A stretch of DNA of 62,847 bases from Saprospiraceae bacterium (lineage in GTDB: Bacteria; Bacteroidota; Bacteroidia; Chitinophagales; Saprospiraceae): assembly GCA_028279185.1 (NCBI GenBank), contig JANQSS010000159.1, positions 1 to 62,847 of the forward strand, read 5' to 3'. The position numbers were made by a program, and so were the translations under genes. Positions 53,086 to 59,580 of this stretch are shown one piece after another; the stretch's first letter is position 1; every line of letters begins with the position of its first letter. The notes under the pieces were generated by a model that was not told where the DNA came from, did no database searches, and was given only the letters and a program-made list of their open reading frames with translations.

Positions 53086-53621
53086 TGAAGGTAGAATCGC
53101 GCATATTAAAATCCTGTAAAAGAGGTAAATCCTGGGCCCAGGAAGAACTGTTTAAGTGCATGTACAGTGATGCTTTAAAGATTGCCATGCGGTACACCTC
53201 ATGCACGGCAGATGCAAAAGATGTATTGAACAAGGCCATGCTTAAAGTTTTTACCAAGATCGATCAATTTAAAGGAGGTCCGGATAATTTTTTCGGCTGG
53301 GTAAAACGAATTATTATAAATCAGGCCTTAGATGAATTAAAAAGTAAAAATTTCCGTCAATCTTTTGATCCGATGGAAAATATTCAGTCGGATCCATCGA
53401 CAGATGGTATTACTGATCAATATAATTATGAAAGTATTGTTCACCTTATTCAAAGGTTGCCAACAACATCCGCTTGTGTATTTAATTTATTTGCTATCGA
53501 AGGGTATTCGCATAAGGAAATTGGTGACTCACTTGGTATTACACCTGAAAATTCTCGATATCATTTACGCGCCGCACGAAAACAATTACAAACCTGGATC
53601 TTTAAAACAGAAAAGATATGA
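53085..53621 (+). CDS. ECF-type sigma factor
   Basis: 178 residues from the GTG at 53085 (TAGTG overlap with the barrel gene), preferred over an upstream ATG that adds 13 unrelated residues. Region 2 (YTSCTADAKDVLNKAMLKVFTKIDQFKGG, GWVKRIIINQALDELK) and region 4 (IQRLPTTSACVFNLFAIEGYSHKEIGDSLGITPENSRYHLRAARKQL) are complete. The next gene begins in the sigma stop (ATGA). Confidence 0.9.
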   Translation: MKVESRILKSCKRGKSWAQEELFKCMYSDALKIAMRYTSCTADAKDVLNKAMLKVFTKIDQFKGGPDNFFGWVKRIIINQALDELKSKNFRQSFDPMENIQSDPSTDGITDQYNYESIVHLIQRLPTTSACVFNLFAIEGYSHKEIGDSLGITPENSRYHLRAARKQLQTWIFKTEKI

Positions 53622-54151
53622 TTTCCAAAAACATGCATCAATTTGACAAATATATTGCGGAGGAAGTCGAACGCGTGCAATTTTCTTACGATGGAAATGA
53701 TTGGCTGCGATTATCAACTGACTTGGAGTCGTACAATGCGACAACAAAAGTAAAGGCGCAAAATAAATCATTGAAATTCCTCTTCACTATTACTACAGCC
53801 GTGCTTGTTGCTATTGTAATCTATTTCTTAATGGCACGTGCAACTACTTCAACCCCGGTCATTAATCAGCCCGTAGATAATCCGAAAATGCATGCGGCAC
53901 CCATTGAAGCAGAAGCGGACGAAGCAGAAGCGGAGTCAATCGGTACACCGCAGAATAATGAAAAACGTGTTGAACGGCAAATAGAACGAAGGAAACCGCG
54001 TGAATTCCAGGGATTACCTGTTCCCGCTATGCAGGAAATTGAATTCGACAAAACAACTGAGTCATTACGAACCAGACAAATTCCCATTATTCCGTCTGAT
54101 CCAAGTATAGACGAACCGAAGGAAAAAAAGAAAAAGCATCTGATGTGGTAA
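53618..54151 (+). CDS. Anti-sigma-like single-pass membrane protein
   Basis: 177 residues. A cytoplasmic head of about 50 residues with DWLRLSTDL, one TM helix (53-72) and a charged, proline-rich periplasmic tail. The head motif (aromatic-Trp, Leu spacing) resembles that of the 477-residue fused protein (FWEELVDRP). It overlaps the sigma gene by 4 bp, the typical position of an anti-sigma factor. No conserved ASD domain is recognisable, so the role is inferred. Confidence 0.65.
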   Translation: MISKNMHQFDKYIAEEVERVQFSYDGNDWLRLSTDLESYNATTKVKAQNKSLKFLFTITTAVLVAIVIYFLMARATTSTPVINQPVDNPKMHAAPIEAEADEAEAESIGTPQNNEKRVERQIERRKPREFQGLPVPAMQEIEFDKTTESLRTRQIPIIPSDPSIDEPKEKKKKHLMW

Positions 54152-54196
54152 TAAATTGAAAGCTCAATTTATACGGAAGTATGACGAAACGCCGCA

Positions 54197-54862
54197 TTAC
54201 TTTTGTCGGCGCACCATTTCATTGATCCAAATTGGTGCAAAAGGTGAGGTACACCCCTTTGGCGCGACATAGTCACGGTATACGCCGAGTTTTTCTCCGA
54301 TATTGATTGCGCGCTTTCGCAAATCCGGATGATTGATTCCGATTTCCACTAGCGCAAAATTCATCGTCCATTGCGCTTCAGGTGCGGCATCTGCCATATC
54401 TTTTTCAATACGATCCAGGAGGTGCTTTAAGTCCAAACCCTCAGCGTTTTTACGCGCGCGTATAGACGTCAGATTCCAACCAGCTCGTGCCGCCTGTGGA
54501 TTGCTATCCGTCATCCACTTTTGTCGGAGTATTTCGTTGTCAGGATGTTTGCTGGCGATATAAGAATTAAACCAATCGGCTACCCAAAAGAAATTAATCG
54601 ATCGCACCATCTCATCTACTTTATCCGGGGATAGATCTTTTGGTTTTAATAATAAAATAGCAAGTAGCCGTGCTTCAATTATTTCCGTATTCCACAACTC
54701 GATTGCCAGTGGGCGATTAAATTTTATTTCCTTTGCGACCTTACGAATATCACCCATCCGAACCCCAAATTGGTTATCTGACGCGCCTCGTTTCTTATTC
54801 TGGGCGAACATTTTTTCGTTCCCCAAGGCTTTAAGTTTGTCAAGTGTTTGTTTAAGCGTCAT
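54197..54862 (-). CDS. AlkD-like DNA alkylation repair protein
   Basis: 221 residues of HEAT-like helical repeats: FGVRMGDIRKVAKEIKF, NTEIIEARLLAILLL, FWVADWFNSYIASKH and WTMNFALVEIGIN. These are the hallmarks of the AlkD family, which removes bulky or charged alkyl adducts from DNA bases. The conserved Trp and Asp residues of the catalytic pocket (W113 and nearby acidic residues in AlkD) have plausible counterparts here but were not aligned. Convergent with the sigma locus. Confidence 0.87.
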   Translation of the reverse strand: MTLKQTLDKLKALGNEKMFAQNKKRGASDNQFGVRMGDIRKVAKEIKFNRPLAIELWNTEIIEARLLAILLLKPKDLSPDKVDEMVRSINFFWVADWFNSYIASKHPDNEILRQKWMTDSNPQAARAGWNLTSIRARKNAEGLDLKHLLDRIEKDMADAAPEAQWTMNFALVEIGINHPDLRKRAINIGEKLGVYRDYVAPKGCTSPFAPIWINEMVRRQK

Positions 54863-55039
54863 GTCGTTTGCTGTTTTCGCTATTAATATTTATAAAATCC
54901 GATTCTATACCAGCGTTACCCTAGTTTGGTAGACTAAGCCAACTATTAGTCGGCATCTGGCGAAATATGAATTGGAATAGCCCAATTCACTTTCCGTCTG
55001 GTATAATTTGACAGGCACGCTGTTTGATCAAACAGATCA

Positions 55040-55456
55040 TTACCCATGCCACTGCGATTTTGTGCTTTTACCGATGAGGACTTTCAATACGTTAAGGTCT
55101 ATATCCGCTAATTTGTTAATATACAGACACCCTTTACCCCATTTGCATTTTCCCAATTCCTTGAGCAACTCCTCCTCCTGCGAAATATCAAAGGTAAGAT
55201 AAACGGTAATTTTCGATTTTCTAACAGCAAAGCCGACGTTGAACCACTCCAACTCTTCTTTGCTATTTTTCCTTCTATATGTATATTTTCCGTACCCTAT
55301 TAGAAAATTGTCTCCCCAGACTTTAGGCGTTACTCCCGTAATTTTTTGAATCATACTCAGAAGCATTTCTGCGTCTTTCCTTTTAGCCTTGTTTTCAATT
55401 CCGTCAATATAGGCCTTGACACTCTTATTAGTTTGTTTCGTTACAAGTCCAGCCAT
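55040..55456 (-). CDS. DUF1801 family protein
   Basis: 138 residues. The YdhG/DUF1801 pattern is visible: VKAYIDGIENKAKRKDAEMLLSMIQKITG, VWGDNFLIGYGKYTYR and WFNVGFAVRKSKITVYLTF. Members are small cytoplasmic proteins without established function. It is last in the ferritin gene group, with a 7-bp gap after the NAT gene. Confidence 0.85.
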   Translation of the reverse strand: MAGLVTKQTNKSVKAYIDGIENKAKRKDAEMLLSMIQKITGVTPKVWGDNFLIGYGKYTYRRKNSKEELEWFNVGFAVRKSKITVYLTFDISQEEELLKELGKCKWGKGCLYINKLADIDLNVLKVLIGKSTKSQWHG

Positions 55457-55463
55457 ATGGATT

Positions 55464-56225
55464 TTAGTTTTTAGTAATCTTAAAATTAAAATGTGTTGTT
55501 AGCATTGCCTGAATTTCTACATGGCTCAAGTCTTTTTCTGCAATCTCTTCATCTTTGGTCACTTTTAGACGATTATTTGATATTGTCATTCTACCGTCAA
55601 GTTTTGGAATTGAAATGAACTTTTTCTGTGTAAAATGGGAGTTCGCATTCGTTTGATGATAAACGCACATCGATTTAAAATCATCGAATTTTCGAGGGAT
55701 ATCCTTGTAAATATATTCTGGCACCCAATCCTCATTTACCCGTTTGGACACGCGAATGTAGTCGTTCTGATATTTGTCGAATTTAAAAATTCCACGAGCA
55801 TCTTCGAGTACTTCATCAAATCGACACTGTAAAGGGTGGAATGCAAATTCGCCAAAACCCACATCGGTCAGATAGTCCTTGTCATCAATGGTTGTGATAA
55901 TGGCCAAATGGTCAAACTCCTTTCCGTAGCTACCTTCGTGAAATACACGTCCAGATATACGCCGTACATCAAAACCAATCCTTTGTAAAAGTTCAAAAAA
56001 AAGGCCATTCAATTCGTAACAAAATCCTCCCCGATAATTATGCACTATTTTTTCATAAATTCGGTCAATAGCAAGCTCTATTTTCTGGTTTGTATGAATA
56101 TCAAAATTTTCGAATGGAATGTGTAGGACGTGTTGTTTTTGAAGAAGGCAAAGGCTTTCTAAACTCGGCTTTATCTCTGTATTAATTCCAATTCTATCCA
56201 AATAAACTTTTGTATTCATAAACAA
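55464..56225 (-). CDS. Arylamine N-acetyltransferase
   Basis: 253 residues. The catalytic triad is recognisable as C69 in RGGFCYELNGLF, H106 in KEFDHLAII and D121 in LTDVGFG. NAT enzymes transfer acetyl groups from acetyl-CoA to arylamines and hydrazines. Length and motif order fit the family, though the C-terminal third is shorter than in some. Part of the same-strand group with HAD (24 bp), the Cys-rich microprotein and ferritin. Confidence 0.93.
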   Translation of the reverse strand: MFMNTKVYLDRIGINTEIKPSLESLCLLQKQHVLHIPFENFDIHTNQKIELAIDRIYEKIVHNYRGGFCYELNGLFFELLQRIGFDVRRISGRVFHEGSYGKEFDHLAIITTIDDKDYLTDVGFGEFAFHPLQCRFDEVLEDARGIFKFDKYQNDYIRVSKRVNEDWVPEYIYKDIPRKFDDFKSMCVYHQTNANSHFTQKKFISIPKLDGRMTISNNRLKVTKDEEIAEKDLSHVEIQAMLTTHFNFKITKN

Positions 56226-56249
56226 CGCGTATTGTCATCAAGTCCTTGC

Positions 56250-56906
56250 TTATCCTGCGTGCTGTAAATCTTCCATGGATCTGCATACGATTGTGTCTTT
56301 GCTTGACCCCTTATCCAATCTGGAAAACGACTGATGTCCAGCCGCTATTAATATGCAATCAACGCCCAAGGCTTTTGCCACATCGTAATCGTGCACTGTG
56401 TCACCTATCAAAACAGCCTTAGCCACGTCAATTTGATTATTTCGGATTAAATGCCGACCTCTTTCCAACTTGCTTTCAGCCCTATGATTATCTAAGCCCT
56501 CTATTTCGACGAAAAACTCTCGGATAGAATAATTAAGAAGCAAGGGTAATACGCTTTCTTTGTGGGCTGCAGTCAGAATATATTGTTTTTTATTGTTAGA
56601 TGAAAACAATTGTAATGTATCCAATACCTTTTCATGTAAACCACAACTGGTCACCTGAGCTTGGTAAGAAGAAATAAACCTCGACGTTAAATTTTCGAAT
56701 GATTCACGTTCGAAATCGATTCCGATCTTTTGATAATATGTCGAAATTGGAAACCCAAATACATCTTTATATGAATCGAGATCTAACTTTTGCCGGCCGT
56801 GACTGGATAGAAAAGAATTGACAATTTCAACACATAACCAAGCATCATTAAGCAATGTGCCATTCCAATCCCAGATAACTGTGCTATATTTTTCAAGTTG
56901 ATTCAA
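56250..56906 (-). CDS. HAD-superfamily hydrolase (phosphatase-like)
   Basis: 218 residues. Motif I is DWNGTLLND (D13, with N15 in place of the second Asp; this substitution occurs in some members), motif II lies near LTAAHK, motif III near the lysine in ESKLERGRHLI and motif IV is IGDTVHDYDVA. It resembles the phosphoglycolate phosphatase/beta-phosphoglucomutase-like group, with an alpha-helical cap. Substrate unknown. It lies between the microprotein and NAT. Confidence 0.88.
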   Translation of the reverse strand: MNQLEKYSTVIWDWNGTLLNDAWLCVEIVNSFLSSHGRQKLDLDSYKDVFGFPISTYYQKIGIDFERESFENLTSRFISSYQAQVTSCGLHEKVLDTLQLFSSNNKKQYILTAAHKESVLPLLLNYSIREFFVEIEGLDNHRAESKLERGRHLIRNNQIDVAKAVLIGDTVHDYDVAKALGVDCILIAAGHQSFSRLDKGSSKDTIVCRSMEDLQHAG

Positions 56907-56915
56907 CCGAATACT

Positions 56916-57023
56916 TTAATATCTGTCGCACTTTTTGCAGACTTTCGGGCATTTTTTGCAAAAACTCTTATTTTTCTTTTTATGCTTTTTACAGCATTTT
57001 TTTTTGCAACAATTTTTCGACAT
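56916..57023 (-). CDS. 35-residue Cys/Lys-rich microprotein downstream of ferritin
   Basis: Starts at the ATG at 57023, 15 bp after the ferritin stop, and ends 9 bp before the HAD gene. In 35 residues it has 8 Cys and 15 Lys. Cys spacing: C5-C6 and C10-C11, then C22-x2-C25-x3-C29-x2-C32, with H14 in between. This looks like a metal-binding peptide; I am not aware of a named family. No hydrophobic segment, so it is cytoplasmic. The tight position after ferritin suggests it is translated from the same mRNA and could take part in iron or copper handling. Confidence 0.7.
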   Translation of the reverse strand: MSKNCCKKKCCKKHKKKNKSFCKKCPKVCKKCDRY

Positions 57024-57038
57024 AAAGTCAGCGTATGC

Positions 57039-57548
57039 CTACATATTTTCCACACTTGCGCTGATAGTCAGAATATCACGGTCAAACATATACATACCGC
57101 TTTTATCGTCTCCGATGAGTTCAAGTTTATCGTTCATCGTGCGTGCCAATGCTTCTTCTTCGATTTGTTCCGCAACATACCATTGAAGAAAGTTGTGGGT
57201 GGCATAATCTTTTTCTTCCAAGGCTATATCGACGCACTTGTTTATGCTGCCCGAAACATATTCCTCATGTTTTAACAAGGAAGCAAAGGCATGCTTAATG
57301 GATGGAAATGTCAGCTGGGGTTGTGCCAGCTCAGGTATTTGTGCAAAACCGCCGCGTTCGTTTACGAAGTGGATGAGCTTGAGCATATGTTGGCGTTCTT
57401 CCTCACTATGCTTATAAAAGAAGGCCGTGACGTTGTCAATCCCGGGTTGGATCTCCGACCAGGACGCCATCGCTAAATATACTTGGGAAGACTGAGCTTC
57501 TATTTTGATTTGGGCATTTAATGCATTTTGTACGCGCTCTGATAACAT
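57039..57548 (-). CDS. ftnA: Ferritin (bacterial non-haem)
   Basis: 169 residues. The four-helix bundle has ferroxidase residues near E17 (KIEAQSSQ), E51-x-x-H54 (EEERQHM), E95 and the later Q/E motif (WYVAEQIEEE). It stores iron by oxidising Fe(II) and depositing the mineral inside a 24-mer shell. No haem site and no signal peptide. First gene of a likely operon with the Cys-rich microprotein, HAD, NAT and DUF1801 genes. Confidence 0.95.
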   Translation of the reverse strand: MLSERVQNALNAQIKIEAQSSQVYLAMASWSEIQPGIDNVTAFFYKHSEEERQHMLKLIHFVNERGGFAQIPELAQPQLTFPSIKHAFASLLKHEEYVSGSINKCVDIALEEKDYATHNFLQWYVAEQIEEEALARTMNDKLELIGDDKSGMYMFDRDILTISASVENM

Positions 57549-57719
57549 GGTTTACGATTTAGTTAGTTGTCAATTGATTCAACAAATATGAGGAAGTTTA
57601 GTTGGACGGCAAAGGTGGGTGATTTAAAAAATAGACATAAATAATAATATCGTTTACGTTATAGAGAAACATCTACGATGATGATTTAGAATAACAAAGA
57701 GCTAATTGATACGTACTAT

Positions 57720-58211
57720 CTAAAAAATTTGCTTCCAATCCACATCCAGCGTACAAGTAGCTAAGGCTGTAATGAAACCTAGCACCCAAATTACTTTCCG
57801 ATACCCTATATGACCTGTCTTCAGCTTATATCCGTAAAGATTCACTTCTTTTGACTTAACTACATTACCGTTTTCATCGAATTGTTTAATTTGAATTTTA
57901 TCATTTTCAAGTACATTTTTTAGTGCTTTTCTGATTTTCTTTTCGCGTTTAAGATTTTCCTTCAACCAATTATTAGCATAGATCATTAATATTGTCACGA
58001 CTGCCAGGATGGCTATTTTTTGGCCTATCTCTACATCGCCATCCCTGGCAATAGCCATCATCCCACCGATAATAGCTATTAATAGCGTCGACGTCCAACT
58101 AAATATTTTCCATAGCTTATCGAGTCTATGTTTTAGTTGGTTTTCCAGAATCTGGACCTTGTCCATAATGGTCAACCCTGGAGTTTCAATTTCTTTTTCT
58201 AACTTTTCCAT
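57720..58211 (-). CDS. Membrane protein with N-terminal coiled coil
   Basis: 163 residues. A helical N-terminal segment (KVQILENQLKHRLDKLWKIF) is followed by two adjacent hydrophobic helices (about 38-55 and 65-82), a charged stretch of about 40 residues and one more hydrophobic segment (about 139-155). Unknown family. It lies immediately downstream of the tRNA array on the same strand (54 bp from the 203-nt RNA). Confidence 0.65.
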   Translation of the reverse strand: MEKLEKEIETPGLTIMDKVQILENQLKHRLDKLWKIFSWTSTLLIAIIGGMMAIARDGDVEIGQKIAILAVVTILMIYANNWLKENLKREKKIRKALKNVLENDKIQIKQFDENGNVVKSKEVNLYGYKLKTGHIGYRKVIWVLGFITALATCTLDVDWKQIF

Positions 58212-58264
58212 GTTCTGGTTCTTTTAGTATTAATACTACCAAGATACTGTAAATCAATTAATTG

Positions 58265-58467
58265 TGCCTCTTACCGGATTCGAACCGACACTCCCGAAAA
58301 TATCGGACAGATTGGCTATAAATGCGCTTCCCTACTGAGCATCCTATGCCTTTTCGGTGCTTCTGCAAATTCTATTCATCAGTGAGTTTGCCACTGACGG
58401 CTTCATCCAATCACTCCATGGCTTAGAACGACTTTTACCACAGCACTTCCTTTTATGCTAAAGAGGC
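58265..58467 (-). ncRNA. tRNA-ended 203-nt RNA of unknown type
   Basis: The ends pair as a perfect 7-bp acceptor-like stem (GCCTCTT/AAGAGGC). The 5' side continues with U8-A9 and a D-arm (GCAT...GTGC with GG in the loop). The 3' side has a T-arm (GTCGG TTCGAAT CCGGT) directly next to the acceptor and a type II-like variable hairpin (CCGATATTTTCGG). Between them lie about 110-130 nt with no normal anticodon arm, including a 6-bp hairpin (TCAGTG/CACTGA). It may be a tRNA with an insertion, a tmRNA-like RNA or a decayed tRNA pair. Confidence 0.55.
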
Positions 58468-58482
58468 CTTGAAAAATTTTTG

Positions 58483-58555
58483 GGTGTCTTTGCAGATTCG
58501 AACCCTATTCTCCTCAATCACAACGAGGTGTTTTACCACATAAACTAAAGACACC
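58483..58555 (-). tRNA. tRNA-His (GTG), T-arm degenerate
   Basis: An 8-bp acceptor stem (GGTGTCTT/AAGACACC) with the extra G-1:C73 pair typical of tRNA-His, U8-A9, D-stem GTTT/AAAC, and anticodon loop TTGTGAT with GTG. The T-arm has at least two mismatches (TAGGG against CTGCA), so it may be defective or unusual. Confidence 0.7.
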
Positions 58556-58587
58556 ATTTAATTACAATTCGAATTACATACAATGTG

Positions 58588-58660
58588 ATGACCTGACAAG
58601 ATTTGAACTTGTACAATGAGATTCAAAATCTCATATGCTAACCCATTACATCACAGGTCA
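58588..58660 (-). tRNA. tRNA-Gln (TTG)
   Basis: Acceptor TGACCTG/CAGGTCA, D-stem ATGT/GCAT, anticodon stem TGAGA/TCTCA with loop TTTTGAA (anticodon TTG), T-arm ACAAG TTCAAAT CTTGT. Canonical size 73 nt with no encoded CCA. Confidence 0.85.
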
Positions 58661-58666
58661 TTCTTG

Positions 58667-58737
58667 TACTCCGTACGGGAATCGAACCCGTGTTTCCTGA
58701 TAGAAAGTCAGGTGTACTGCCTTTATACGAACGGAGC
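58667..58737 (-). tRNA. tRNA-Glu (TTC)
   Basis: Acceptor GCTCCGT/ACGGAGT (one G-U pair), D-stem GTAT/GTAC, anticodon stem CCTGA/TCAGG with loop CTTTCTA (TTC), T-arm ACGGG TTCGATT CCCGT. The variable loop is only 4 nt. Confidence 0.85.
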
Positions 58738-58752
58738 AATAATTACGCTTTG

Positions 58753-58826
58753 TACCTCACCCGAGATTCGAACTCGGACTATTGGGGTTTTAAGCCCCAT
58801 GCCTCTTCCAATTGGGCTAGTGAGGT
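58753..58826 (-). tRNA. tRNA with Leu anticodon (TAA) but short variable loop
   Basis: Acceptor ACCTCAC/GTGAGGT, U8-A9, D-arm GCC...GGC, anticodon stem TGGGG/CCCCA with loop CTTAAAA (anticodon TAA), 5-nt variable loop, T-arm CCGAG TTCGAAT CTCGG. Bacterial leucine tRNAs are normally type II with a long variable arm, so this is an atypical form. Confidence 0.8.
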
Positions 58827-58865
58827 ATAAAGAATATTTCAGCCAACCTGTTTTTTTTTACGATG

Positions 58866-58937
58866 CAGTGCCGACGGGATTCGAACCCGCAACTTCTCGA
58901 TAGACAGTCGAGCACTCTACCATTGAGCTACGACACT
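58866..58937 (-). tRNA. tRNA-Asp (GTC)
   Basis: Acceptor AGTGTCG/CGGCACT (one U-G pair), D-stem GCTC/GAGT, anticodon stem CTCGA/TCGAG with loop CTGTCTA (GTC), T-arm GCGGG TTCGAAT CCCGT. First of the array in the direction of transcription. Confidence 0.87.
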
Positions 58938-58950
58938 TTATTGTTTATCA

Positions 58951-58985
58951 CACAAAAAAAGCACCTCCATTTCGGGAGATGCTTT
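58951..58985 (-). terminator. Terminator upstream of the tRNA array
   Basis: On the minus strand, AAAGCAtCTCC (58985 to 58975) pairs with GGAGgTGCTTT (58968 to 58958), a 10-bp stem interrupted by one mismatch, and is followed by seven U residues. It would end transcripts coming from the 36-codon ORF before the tRNA array. Confidence 0.65.
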
Positions 58986-59014
58986 GATTATTTAATATAA
59001 TTATTTAGTATAGT

Positions 59015-59125
59015 CTAATTCATCAAAACATTCCCTTTTGATACTTGATCATTGAGCGAAGCATATAAATGCATATCGATCAGTAAAGCTTGTTCGTAAA
59101 TAATATTTTGTGCTATTCTTACCAT
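59015..59125 (-). CDS. Possible 36-residue peptide upstream of the tRNA array
   Basis: ATG at 59125, stop at 59015-59017, ending 29 bp before the terminator. The product starts MVRIAQNIIYEQALLIDMHL and continues with helical, polar residues. No membrane segment. The proximity of a terminator argues for a real short transcript, but coding potential alone is weak. Confidence 0.35.
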   Translation of the reverse strand: MVRIAQNIIYEQALLIDMHLYASLNDQVSKGNVLMN

Positions 59126-59340
59126 TGTTTTATGTTGGCAAATATCTATTATTCTAAGTGATATATACAAGTATTTTTTTAAATAAATTATTGATCATCA
59201 ACATGTTGCGTAGTATTTATTGCATAGAAATTCCTGCTCGTCATATGACAAGTGCTACTTAAACACCCAATCGTCTGTCTACCAATTGCTTCTATAAGAT
59301 TTCAATTCTATTTGACCATTAAATAAATATTCAAAATTAT

Positions 59341-59379
59341 TCCAAAAAAAAAGCGTCTCAGATTAACCAAGACGCTTTT
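59341..59379 (-). terminator. Terminator after the beta-helix protein
   Basis: A perfect 10-bp stem (AAAAGCGTCT/AGACGCTTTT) with an 11-nt loop, followed on the minus strand by a run of U residues. It lies about 200 bp past the stop of the T9SS cargo gene. The intervening sequence is AT-rich with no gene seen. Confidence 0.8.
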
Positions 59380-59580
59380 GTATAAATGTTTTTCCTAAGT
59401 TTCTTATCATAAAGGTAAACATGCAATAGTCAAACGTCTTGAATAACGCTCTAAATCCAGCCACAAATCTTGATGCTGGAGGCATGTCATTTGCTCAATA
59501 TTATAATTAATAGTTGTCATGAATGTCACAAAGGTATAATATCGAATCCACTTTACAAAAAACACGCGTTTTCCATACCG

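Noticed and set aside
55008-55202. 64-codon plus-strand ORF opposite the DUF1801 gene
   Set aside because: Antisense to a recognised family member; no motif of its own.
58265-58467. Canonical tmRNA (ssrA) or tRNA with group I intron
   Set aside because: Length is about half of a normal tmRNA, no tag peptide ending in ALAA or similar was found in any frame, and no conserved group I core sequences were visible. Kept only as an unassigned tRNA-ended RNA.
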